From DATJPY01 sp035506135 (lineage in GTDB: Bacteria > Myxococcota_A > UBA9160 > PR03): DNA of 64,000 nt. Of this stretch, positions 36,906 to 44,581 are shown in pieces. Location of the stretch: assembly GCA_035506135.1 (NCBI GenBank), contig DATJPY010000103.1, positions 17,949-81,948 of the forward strand, in the 5' to 3' direction. The notes beneath the pieces are model-generated. The model did no database searches, had not been told where the DNA came from, and was given only the letters and a program-made list of their open reading frames with translations. The position numbers and the translations under genes were made by a program. Numbering within the stretch: position 1 is the stretch's first letter; every line of letters begins with the position of its first letter.

Positions 36906-38843
36906 CTACGCCGCGGGCAGCTCGACCAGGACGAGCGTCTCGCCCGACTCCGAGGACTCGATGCGGAACGAGCCGCCCTGCGCGCGCACGACGGACTCCA
37001 CGGCGACCACCGCCAACGTGTGCTCCGACAGCGACAGCGCGCGCTCGGCAGCGCCGGGGCCGCCGCGGAAGCGCAACAGGATGCGGAGGCGCGGGTCGCC
37101 GACTCCCGAGCCGGCCTGGTGTCGGGTGGCGACGTACAGGTCGCCGCGATCGGAGATCCAATCGAGCGCCTGCTCGAAGAGCAGCCCGAACGCGAAGCGG
37201 AGCTGGTCGGCGTCTCCGAGCGCGAGCGGGTGCTCGCGGTCGAGCTCCTCGAGCACGACCAGTCGCCGCTCCTGGATGCGGCCGCGCTGCCGCTCGAGCA
37301 GGTGCGCCAGCAGCGCCGACACGTCGATGGATCGCCGCTCGGGCGGGCCGAGCGAGCCGAGCCGCTCGAGCGTGTCGATCGCGGCCTCGATCCGGTGCGT
37401 GTCGACCTCGACGCGCTCGGCGAACATGCGGCGGAACTCGGGGTCGTCGAAGCGACCGCCCAGCATCTGGGTGAAGCTGCGGATCCCGACCAGCGGGTTC
37501 CCGACCTCGTGGGCGACCGCGCTGACGAGGCGGCGGAGGTCCGACGGGGGGGTTGGTTGCTGAGCTGCAGCACGTCCTGATGAACTTCGCTCGGCCTCGC
37601 CTCGCTGCGCGCGCCCTTCGGGCGCTTGCTGGGGATGATCCAGGCGGTCGGGCTGCCCCGGAGGCGACGGGGGCGATCCGGACTGCCCTGACGAGGGCGG
37701 GGGGGATTCGTCCTCCACCAGCTCGGCGACGAGCTCGGGGGCGAGGGGAGGGACCGGGTCGAAGCGGAGGTCGCCGGCACCGATCGGGTCCGAGCGGGTG
37801 GCGGCGAGGGTGCGGCGGCCGACCGCCTCCAGCTCGCGCAGGTTCCCGGGCCAGGCATGCGCGCGGAGGCGGGCGATGGCGTCGGGCGCGAACTGGCGGC
37901 CCCGCTCGCCGCGCGCGGCGCTCCACTCGGCGGCGAGCCCGGTGGCGACGCGCTCGATCGCGTCCGGCCGATCGCGCAGCGGCGAGAGGCTGATCTCGAG
38001 CCCGGCGAGCGCGCGCGCGAGCTCGGGGTCGAGCGGGTCCGGATCGAGGCCCGCAGTCGCCATCCAGCGCACGCGCAGCGCGGGGAGCGCGCCCGCCGGC
38101 GGCCCCAGCTCGATCCAGCTCCGGAGCTGTCGCTGCGCGCCGCGGGGCAGGTGGTCGATGTCCTCGATGCAGACGGTCGCGAGATCGCCGGCGCCCAGCT
38201 CGCCCGTCTCGGGTACGAGCCTCGCGAAGAGCGACCGCGCGTCTGCGGCGGCGAGCGCCGACACCGACGCGAAGGGCCCCGGCGCGTCGGCCGCGCTCAT
38301 CCAGTGGACGTAGCGGGCGACCAGGCCTCGGCCGCTCCCCGGCTCGCCGCGCACCAGGAGGGGGACGTCGCGGCGGGTGGGATCGATCGCGCCGAGCAGG
38401 GCAGACGGCTCCAGGTCGCCGAGCCAGCGCCGGATGCGCGCCGCGAGGGCGTCGCGGCGGCGCCGCTCGGTGAGCGCCGCGCCGGGCCGGCGCGCGAGGG
38501 CGGAGCGCACGCGCCGCCGCAGCTCGTTCGCGTCGGCGGTGGTGGAGATCAGGGTCGCGGGCAGCGCGTCGAAGAGCCGGCGCACTTCGTCGAGATCCCG
38601 CGGCGACGCCAGCAGCACCCACAGCGGGCGCGCGGCCGCGAGTCGCGGCGCGAGCCGGTGTGCCAGCTCGAGCTCCGCCTCGAAATCGTCCGTGACGCCG
38701 AGCAGGATCGCGCGCGGCGGCGGCTCGCGCTCCAGGGCGGCGGCGTCGCACGGATCGGAGGTGAGCGCATCCACGTCGCCGGCCAGGCGCCGGAGAGCGT
38801 CGCGCCAGCCGCCGTCGCGGTGGATGATCCAGAGTCTCGCCAT
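36906..38843 (-). CDS. degenerate receiver/AAA+/histidine kinase-like signalling protein
   Basis: A 645-residue protein, read from ATG 38843. Residues 1-115 look like a receiver but the acidic pair is missing and the acceptor Asp is replaced (ILLGVTDD). Residues 140-370 follow NtrC-type AAA+ domains up to HAWPGNLRELEAV, yet Walker A is GEPGSGRG (Lys to Arg172), Walker B is CIEDID, and GAFTGA is absent. After a Pro/Ser linker (375-435) comes a HisKA-like helix with AHEVGNPL (His445), then an ATPase-like region without N-box Asn and with altered glycine boxes (FRGGPG, SEHTL). I infer it is a scaffold or phosphatase/sensor rather than a normal kinase. The linker includes repeat copy C in frame. 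Confidence 0.8.
   Translation of the reverse strand: MARLWIIHRDGGWRDALRRLAGDVDALTSDPCDAAALEREPPPRAILLGVTDDFEAELELAHRLAPRLAAARPLWVLLASPRDLDEVRRLFDALPATLISTTADANELRRRVRSALARRPGAALTERRRRDALAARIRRWLGDLEPSALLGAIDPTRRDVPLLVRGEPGSGRGLVARYVHWMSAADAPGPFASVSALAAADARSLFARLVPETGELGAGDLATVCIEDIDHLPRGAQRQLRSWIELGPPAGALPALRVRWMATAGLDPDPLDPELARALAGLEISLSPLRDRPDAIERVATGLAAEWSAARGERGRQFAPDAIARLRAHAWPGNLRELEAVGRRTLAATRSDPIGAGDLRFDPVPPLAPELVAELVEDESPPPSSGQSGSPPSPPGQPDRLDHPQQAPEGRAQRGEAERSSSGRAAAQQPTPPSDLRRLVSAVAHEVGNPLVGIRSFTQMLGGRFDDPEFRRMFAERVEVDTHRIEAAIDTLERLGSLGPPERRSIDVSALLAHLLERQRGRIQERRLVVLEELDREHPLALGDADQLRFAFGLLFEQALDWISDRGDLYVATRHQAGSGVGDPRLRILLRFRGGPGAAERALSLSEHTLAVVAVESVVRAQGGSFRIESSESGETLVLVELPAA
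37584..37625 (-). repeat. dispersed two-hairpin element, copy C, inside a coding region
   Basis: On the minus strand: GCGCCC-GAA-GGGCGC, GCGCAGCGAG, GGC-GAG-GCC, then GAGCGAAG. It is read in frame as APEGRAQRGEAERS (residues 407-420 of the degenerate signalling protein) and marks the junction of the AAA+-like and kinase-like halves. Confidence 0.8.
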
Positions 38844-38888
38844 CGATCCTCGCCAGGAGCAGGGCACACGCGCCCGCCCGGGTCGCGG

Positions 38889-38905
38889 GGCAAGCGCCGT
38901 GCCAG
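38889..38905 (-). promoter_or_regulatory. sigma-54 (-24/-12) promoter of the degenerate signalling gene
   Basis: On the minus strand CTGGCACGGCGCTTGCC matches YTGGCACGRNNNTTGC completely with correct spacing. The start would be near 38878, 35 bases before the ATG. The downstream NtrC-type gene probably belongs to the same transcript, giving positive autoregulation. A CGGAAC half-site lies at 38972-38977. Confidence 0.8.
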
Positions 38906-39122
38906 GCGCTGCGACCTCGCTGCAGCGTGCAGCCCGGCGGCAGCGCGGCCCGCAAGCGCGCACGGCCTCGCCGGAACGGTGAATCCCGCCGCCCGCCGCG
39001 CCACCGGCCGCGCGCGGCGGCGTTGGGGCAGTCTCCTATCCAATGTGGGAAGGCCGCGTTCGCTGGTTGCCCGCGATTGTACCCTCTGCCAGAGTAGACC
39101 CATCTCCCGCGCGGAGCCCGAT

Positions 39123-40655
39123 TTGGCCGTCCTCTCCGCCGGACCCGAGGTCCGGCTCCGGAACTGGTTCGAGCGTCCCTACGACGACGCCATCGCTGCG
39201 GCCCGCACCTGCTACTCCCCGCGCGTGATCGACGCCGACGAGGTGACCGAGGGCCAGCGGCGCAACATCGGTCCGCTCACCTTCGAGGGCGGCCATCACA
39301 CCGTCTACCAGCACGCGACGTTCGAGTTCTCGCTGTCGGGGATCTCGCGGCAGCTCGTCTGGTGCTTCCTCCACGCGTTTCCGTTCTACAACACGGAGCA
39401 GCAGAGCCAGCGCTACGTGCGGCTCGACGAGCCGCGCGCACACGTGCCGCCCGCGCTCGGCGGCGAGGCGCGGGCGCTCTTCGAGCGGAGCGTCGAGCAG
39501 GCGTGGGAGGCCTATCGGGAGCTGACCACCCGCCTCCGGCCCGTGACGCGCGCGCTCCTCGCCGAGCTCTGGCGGCTGGACCGCAAGAGCGAGGCATTCG
39601 GGCGCAACGTCGAGAAGGAGGCCGAGAAGAAGGCGATCGAGACCGCGCGCTACGTGATCCCGATCGCCTGCCACACCGCCATGGTCTACACCGTGTCGGG
39701 CATCGTGCTGCACCGCCTGCGGCGCATGGCGGCCGCGAGCGAGGCGCCCGACGAGGCCCGCGACGTGGTGGAGCGCATGCTCGCCGAGGTGGCGCGCGTC
39801 GACCCGGCGTTCTTCGTCGAGGTGGGCGAGCCGCCGCTGCGCGCGGAGGAGGCGCTCGAGAACCAGGTCGCGCCGCCGGGGCTCGGCGATGCGGCCGCGC
39901 TCGAAGCGTTCGACAAGTCGCTGGGAGGCCGCCGCTCGCGCCTGGTCGACTGGAGCCCGCGCGCGCCGCAGCTCGTGGCCGACGCGATCCGCCGCGTGCT
40001 CGCTCGGGCCGATCTCGACGACGCCGAGGCGCTGGCCCTGGCGCTCGACCCCGCGCGCAATCCGCACCGCCTCGACACGCTCAACGTGTCGGTCCACGTC
40101 CCGGTGATGCGCGCGCTGGAGCATGCCCACTACGCCTTCCGGAAGAAGCTCTCGCACGCGGCCGACTCCCAGGACCAGCGTCACCGGATGGTGTCTGGCT
40201 CGCGGCCGCTGCTCTCGCGCAGCGTGCCGGCCGCGGTCGACGTCGTCGAGCCCGAGCTGATCCGCGCCGATCCCGCCTGCCACGCGCGCTTCCGCGAGGC
40301 CGTGGAGGCCGCGTGGGACGCGCGCGCTCGCCTGCTGGCGCTCGGCGTCGCGCCCGAGCTCGCGCTCTACGTGCTCCCCAACGCGCTCGCGGTGCGCTTC
40401 GAGGAGTCGGGCTCGCTCCTGCACCTGCTCCACAAGTGGACGATGCGCACCTGCCTGAACGCACAGCGCGAGATCTACGAGGCGTCGATGGACGAGGTCG
40501 AGCAGGTGCGCGCGGTCCACCCCGAGCTGGCCCGACACGTCGGCCCGCCCTGCTTCGTGCGCGACGGGCTCGTTCGCCCGCGCTGCACCGAGGGCAGCCA
40601 CTTCTGCGGCATCCCGGTGTGGCGGAGCTTCCCGGACGTCGAGCGGCGGATCTGA
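39123..40655 (+). CDS. thyX: FAD-dependent thymidylate synthase ThyX, two-module form
   Basis: About 510 residues, twice the usual 220-250. The first half has SRQLVW followed by NTEQQSQRYVRL, matching the R...NExSxRY part of ThyX. The second half has DQRHRMVSGSRPLLSRS, matching RHRxxSxNxxSxR. This looks like a tandem pair of ThyX folds, a form known from several deltaproteobacterial-type genomes. It methylates dUMP using methylene-THF, NADPH and FAD. The start TTG at 39123 sits behind GGAG; the open frame upstream has no better codon. Confidence 0.85.
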   Translation: MAVLSAGPEVRLRNWFERPYDDAIAAARTCYSPRVIDADEVTEGQRRNIGPLTFEGGHHTVYQHATFEFSLSGISRQLVWCFLHAFPFYNTEQQSQRYVRLDEPRAHVPPALGGEARALFERSVEQAWEAYRELTTRLRPVTRALLAELWRLDRKSEAFGRNVEKEAEKKAIETARYVIPIACHTAMVYTVSGIVLHRLRRMAAASEAPDEARDVVERMLAEVARVDPAFFVEVGEPPLRAEEALENQVAPPGLGDAAALEAFDKSLGGRRSRLVDWSPRAPQLVADAIRRVLARADLDDAEALALALDPARNPHRLDTLNVSVHVPVMRALEHAHYAFRKKLSHAADSQDQRHRMVSGSRPLLSRSVPAAVDVVEPELIRADPACHARFREAVEAAWDARARLLALGVAPELALYVLPNALAVRFEESGSLLHLLHKWTMRTCLNAQREIYEASMDEVEQVRAVHPELARHVGPPCFVRDGLVRPRCTEGSHFCGIPVWRSFPDVERRI

Positions 40656-41623
40656 TGCGCCGGCGCGCCGCCCTCCTCCTCGCCGGCTCGCTCCTGGCGG
40701 CCGCGCCGGCCGGGGCGATCGAGCTCGAGGGCACCTGGTACGTGCTCGTGCACTTCCAGGACAAGGAGTCGCCGAAGCCCGACGCGTGGCGCTGGGAGGA
40801 CCGCGTCTGGAAGTTCGAGCAGAAGGCCGACCGGCTCGAGTGGACCGACTATCCGATCGTGGTGTTCGACGACGAGAAGGGCCGCTTCGAGTCGCTCGGC
40901 AGCAATCACGCCGCGCGGGTGGTGGAGGCCTGGGAGCCGAGCGCGGCGCAGCTCGCCGACATCAAGGACGGGCTGCAGGTCAACCCGCGCGGGATGAAGA
41001 CCAAGTCGCTGCGCGCGGTGGACGGCGGCGCCGGCTGGAGCTCGAGCGAGGGCGCGAGCGGCGCCTCCGCCACGGTCATCACCTATACCGAGCACTGGTC
41101 GATCGCGGGACTTCCGGACAAGCCCGTCTTCACCCGCGACGATTCGATGAGCGGGGGCAGCACCGAGGAGCTCTCGGGCCGCACCCAGTACAAGACCACC
41201 GAGGTGACGGCCGACGAGCTGCACGGCAGCTTCGACCGCGACGGGACGCGCATCGGCAACTTCCGCATGATCCGCTCGGGCGACACGCAGAAGGTTCGCG
41301 GCAGCGGCCTCACCCAGGACCAGCGGGTGATGCAGATGTTCGCGTCGCAGGCCGGCCTCACGTTGGATGCGGCGCAGATCCAGGCGATCACCAGCGGCAA
41401 GGTCGCGCCCGGCTCGCCGGTGCCCGACGACGTGCGCGCCGACGTGCGCGCGCAGATCCGCCAGGGCGTCGAGGAGGCGTTCCGGCGACAGAGCACGGAT
41501 CCGCGCGCCGCGAGCGCCGAGGTCGATCGCCTCACCAGCAAGATCGAGCACCTGATCCTCGACGAAGGCAAGAGCCCCGAGCAGGTCCAGGAGATGCTCA
41601 AGCGGGGCGAGGTCACGCCCTGA
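40655..41623 (+). CDS. secreted protein of unknown function
   Basis: A 322-residue protein with a clear Sec signal peptide (RRRAALLLAGSLLAAAPAGA, cut before IELEG). The mature part is beta-rich and Trp/Asp-rich (GTWYVLVHFQDKE, WRWEDRVWKF) up to about residue 215; the last 100 residues are helical and charged (VRADVRAQIRQGVEEAFRRQ, SKIEHLILDEG). I do not recognise the family. It overlaps the thyX stop by one base, so it is in the same transcript. Confidence 0.75.
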   Translation: MRRRAALLLAGSLLAAAPAGAIELEGTWYVLVHFQDKESPKPDAWRWEDRVWKFEQKADRLEWTDYPIVVFDDEKGRFESLGSNHAARVVEAWEPSAAQLADIKDGLQVNPRGMKTKSLRAVDGGAGWSSSEGASGASATVITYTEHWSIAGLPDKPVFTRDDSMSGGSTEELSGRTQYKTTEVTADELHGSFDRDGTRIGNFRMIRSGDTQKVRGSGLTQDQRVMQMFASQAGLTLDAAQIQAITSGKVAPGSPVPDDVRADVRAQIRQGVEEAFRRQSTDPRAASAEVDRLTSKIEHLILDEGKSPEQVQEMLKRGEVTP

Positions 41624-41633
41624 GCGCGCTGCG

Positions 41634-41662
41634 TGGACGATCGGGACGCCGACCGGTATAAC
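41634..41662 (+). promoter_or_regulatory. probable sigma-70 promoter of the aminotransferase gene
   Basis: TGGACG and TATAAC are 17 bases apart, 32 bases before the ATG. The -10 is good, the -35 fair. Confidence 0.5.
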
Positions 41663-41693
41663 TTGCGACCGCGTCGCCCGCGGAGTCCACCCG

Positions 41694-43025
41694 ATGCCCG
41701 CCAAGCTGAATCCGATCGCGCAGCAGCTCAACGAGCGGCTGACCGCGAGCGCCCCCGAGGTGCTCGCGATGCTCTCCGACCTCGGCCGCCGCCTCTACTT
41801 CCCGAAGGGCATCCTCTCCCAGACGGCGGAGGCGAAGCAGAAGGCCCGCCGCTTCAACGCGACGATCGGGATCGCGACCGAGAAGGGCGGGCCGATGTAC
41901 CTGCCCTCGATCCACCGGCACCTGGTCGACGTCGCGCCGGGCGACGCCTACGAGTACGCGCCGCCGGCCGGCCGCCCGACGCTGCGCGCGCGCTGGCGCG
42001 AGAAGCTGCTCGAGGAGAATCCGTCGCTGCGCGGCAAGGCGTTCGGCCTTCCGATCGTGACGAGCGCGCTGACGCACGGCCTCGCGCTGGTCGGCGACCT
42101 CTTCGTCGGCGCCGGCGACCGCATCCTCCTGCCCGACCAGCTCTGGGGCAACTACCGGCTCACCTACGAGGTGCGGCTCGGCGCGGAGATCGCGACCTAT
42201 CCGTTCTACGCCGGTGCGGGCTTCAACGTGAAGGGCTTCGCCGACGCGCTCGCCGCCGAGGCGCGCGGGCGCGACAAGCTCGTCGTGCTGCTGAACTTCC
42301 CCAACAACCCCACCGGCTACATGCCAACGCCGGCCGAGGGCGAAGCGCTCGCGAACGCGCTCGCCGAGCAGGCGGCGCGCGGCACGCGCATCGTCGCCGT
42401 CCTCGACGACGCCTACTTCGGCCTGTTCTACCACCTCGGCGCTCCGTCGATGACCGAGTCGCTCTTCGGCCTGATCGCGAATCGCCACCCGAACCTGCTC
42501 GCGGTGAAGCTCGACGGCGCGACCAAGGAGCTCTTCGTGTGGGGCCTGCGCTGCGGCTTCGCGACGTTCGCGCCCGGCGACGCGAAGACCGCCGAGATCG
42601 CGTGCGAGGTGCTGGACGCGAAGGCGCGCGGCGCGATCCGCGGCGCGCTCTCGAACAGCCCGATGCTGTCGCAGACGCTGGTCGAGCGGGCGATCGACGC
42701 CTCGTCGATCGCTGCCGAGCGCAAGGAGAAGGCCGAGACGCTGCGCGCGCGCGCCGCGCGCGTCCACGAGGTCGTGGGCCGCCCCGCCTTCCGCGCGAGC
42801 TTCGAGGCCTATCCCTTCAACAGCGGCTACTTCATGTGCGTCAAGGTGAAGGGCGTCGACGCGGAGGCGCTTCGCCTGCACCTGCTCGACCGGCACGGAG
42901 TCGGGCTCATCGCGACCAGCCCGACCGACATCCGCGTCGCCTTCTCGTGCCTCGAGCTCGCCGAGATCGAGCCGCTCTTCGAGACGCTGCACCAGGCGAT
43001 CCAGGAGCTACGGGGCGCCTCCTAG
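41694..43025 (+). CDS. class I/II (PLP-dependent) aminotransferase
   Basis: A 443-residue fold-type I aminotransferase. Visible: the NFPNNPTGY loop, AVLDDAYFGLFY with the Asp that contacts the PLP ring, and LDGATKELFVWGLRCGF with the PLP Lys in ATKE and the phosphate-binding Arg. It may be an aromatic or aspartate-type transaminase; the ATKE lysine context is not specific. It has its own promoter. The last 18 bases overlap the convergent M20 peptidase gene. Confidence 0.88.
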   Translation: MPAKLNPIAQQLNERLTASAPEVLAMLSDLGRRLYFPKGILSQTAEAKQKARRFNATIGIATEKGGPMYLPSIHRHLVDVAPGDAYEYAPPAGRPTLRARWREKLLEENPSLRGKAFGLPIVTSALTHGLALVGDLFVGAGDRILLPDQLWGNYRLTYEVRLGAEIATYPFYAGAGFNVKGFADALAAEARGRDKLVVLLNFPNNPTGYMPTPAEGEALANALAEQAARGTRIVAVLDDAYFGLFYHLGAPSMTESLFGLIANRHPNLLAVKLDGATKELFVWGLRCGFATFAPGDAKTAEIACEVLDAKARGAIRGALSNSPMLSQTLVERAIDASSIAAERKEKAETLRARAARVHEVVGRPAFRASFEAYPFNSGYFMCVKVKGVDAEALRLHLLDRHGVGLIATSPTDIRVAFSCLELAEIEPLFETLHQAIQELRGAS

Positions 43026-44462
43026 CACCTCGAGGATCCGCAACGTGGCGTGGACGCCGCGCTCGAGGTTGTCGACCGAGATGCGCTCATTCGGCCCGTG
43101 GATGCCGCGCGTCTCGCTCGGCGGGAGCCAGCGCGGCACGAAGCCGTAGGCGACCAGGCCGAGGTCGCGGAAGTAGTGCGAGTCGGTGAAGCCGGCGATC
43201 ACGCGCGGCAGCACCCAGGCGCCGGGATCGAGCTCGGCCGCCACCCGCTGGATCGCGTCGAACAGCTCGCTGCGAGAGGGCGAGCTGCGCGTCTCGAACG
43301 AGAGGACCGGGTCCACCGCGATGGTCGGATCGGCGACGGCCGCGCGCAGCCGGTCGAGGAAGGCGTCGCAGCGATCGCCGGGCAGGAGCCGCACGTCGAG
43401 CGCGGCCTCGGCCGTGTCCGGCACCACGTTCACGCTGCTGTGCGAGCCCGCGGAGAGGACGGTGATCGAGATCGTGTTGCGCACGAGTGCGGCGCGCGCG
43501 GGGTCGGCGAGGAAGCGGCGGCGGAACTCGGCGTCGTTGGCGAGCGCCGCCGCGAGGTCGCGATAGCCCGCGCGGTCGGCGGGATCGGCGATCGGTGCCA
43601 GCGCGGCGAACATGCTCGCCACCTCGGGCACGACGCGCAGCTCCATCTCCATGTCGAGCCGCCGCACGCGCTCGAGCGCGGCGACCAGGCGAGGCACCGC
43701 GCCGTAGGGGCCTGCGGTCGAGGCGTGGCCGGGCGCGCCGCGCGCGACGAGCCGCGTCCAGCAGGGCGACTTCTCCGAGACGTCCACGCCCCAAACGTTC
43801 GGCGCGTTGCCGTCGCCCTGCAGGATCCCGCCGCCCTCGGTCAGCAGGAACTCGGCGCCGCCCAGAAGCTCCTTGTGCTCGCTCGCGATGAAGCCGGCGC
43901 CGTCGCGGCCGCCGGTCTCCTCGTCGGGCGTCGCCAGGAAGATCACGTCCCGGTCGAGCTTCGACTCGCGCCGCGCGAGCTGCATGAGAGCGAGCAGATG
44001 CACGATGGCGACGCCCTTCGCATCGAGCGCGCCGCGGCCGACGACGTACCCGCCCGCGACGAGCCCCGCGAACGGATCGACGGCCCAGCCCTCGCCCTCC
44101 GCCGGCACCACGTCGAGATGGGAGAGGAGGACGATCGGGGGACGCTTTCCGGTGCCGGGGACGCGGGCCCACGCCGCCGCCCGTCCGAGCGCCGACACTC
44201 CCTTGGGGGTCGGGACGACCTTCGCCTCGATTCCCTCGGCGGCGAGGATCCCCACGAGCTGCTCCGCAAGCGGCTTCTCATCTCCAGGTGGGTTCACGGT
44301 GTCGATGCGGATCGCCTGCGCCAGCAGGGCGGCCGCAGCGCCTCCGAGATCCTTGTTCGGATCCGGATAGCTACGCCCCTGGAACGGCCAGACCGCCTCG
44401 GCCTCGGGCGCGAGCAAGAACGGCAGCAGGAAGATGGCAACGAACCGGCGCGTGTTGCGCAT
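43008..44462 (-). CDS. secreted or membrane-anchored M20-family metallopeptidase
   Basis: A 484-residue protein with an N-terminal signal (RRFVAIFLLPFLLAPEAEA). Catalytic parts: LLSHLDVVPAEG (metal His and Asp), GRGALDAKGVAI (bridging Asp), TPDEETGG (general base and metal Glu), and a late metal His in GIHGPNERI. The dimerisation domain between (about 235-370) is present. It resembles ArgE/DapE/CPG2-type aminoacylases and dipeptidases; the export signal points to periplasmic peptide or amide breakdown. ATG at 44462 is chosen; two upstream ATG/GTG choices exist. Confidence 0.88.
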   Translation of the reverse strand: MRNTRRFVAIFLLPFLLAPEAEAVWPFQGRSYPDPNKDLGGAAAALLAQAIRIDTVNPPGDEKPLAEQLVGILAAEGIEAKVVPTPKGVSALGRAAAWARVPGTGKRPPIVLLSHLDVVPAEGEGWAVDPFAGLVAGGYVVGRGALDAKGVAIVHLLALMQLARRESKLDRDVIFLATPDEETGGRDGAGFIASEHKELLGGAEFLLTEGGGILQGDGNAPNVWGVDVSEKSPCWTRLVARGAPGHASTAGPYGAVPRLVAALERVRRLDMEMELRVVPEVASMFAALAPIADPADRAGYRDLAAALANDAEFRRRFLADPARAALVRNTISITVLSAGSHSSVNVVPDTAEAALDVRLLPGDRCDAFLDRLRAAVADPTIAVDPVLSFETRSSPSRSELFDAIQRVAAELDPGAWVLPRVIAGFTDSHYFRDLGLVAYGFVPRWLPPSETRGIHGPNERISVDNLERGVHATLRILEVLGGAP

Positions 44463-44473
44463 CCATCCCCGCA

Positions 44474-44512
44474 GTGACGTAGGCGTCACGACCTTATGAA
44501 CAAGTGTCACTT
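44474..44512. promoter_or_regulatory. two inverted repeats between divergent M20 and M23 genes
   Basis: GTGACG-TAGG-CGTCAC (44474-44489) and AAGTG-T-CACTT (44502-44512) are perfect dyads in the divergent intergenic region, where an operator for both genes could lie. Confidence 0.45.
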
Positions 44513-44581
44513 ACAGTTGCACGCCGGCGTTGCCGATGCGCTAACCGTAGCGTCCGCGCCGAGGGGACAGGAGGGGGGCCG

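Noticed and set aside
37857..39122. A long plus-strand frame running into thyX, as if ThyX had a 420-residue N-terminal extension
   Set aside because: The extension lies antisense to the degenerate signalling gene, is low-complexity Arg/Ala, and ThyX similarity begins at about 39150.
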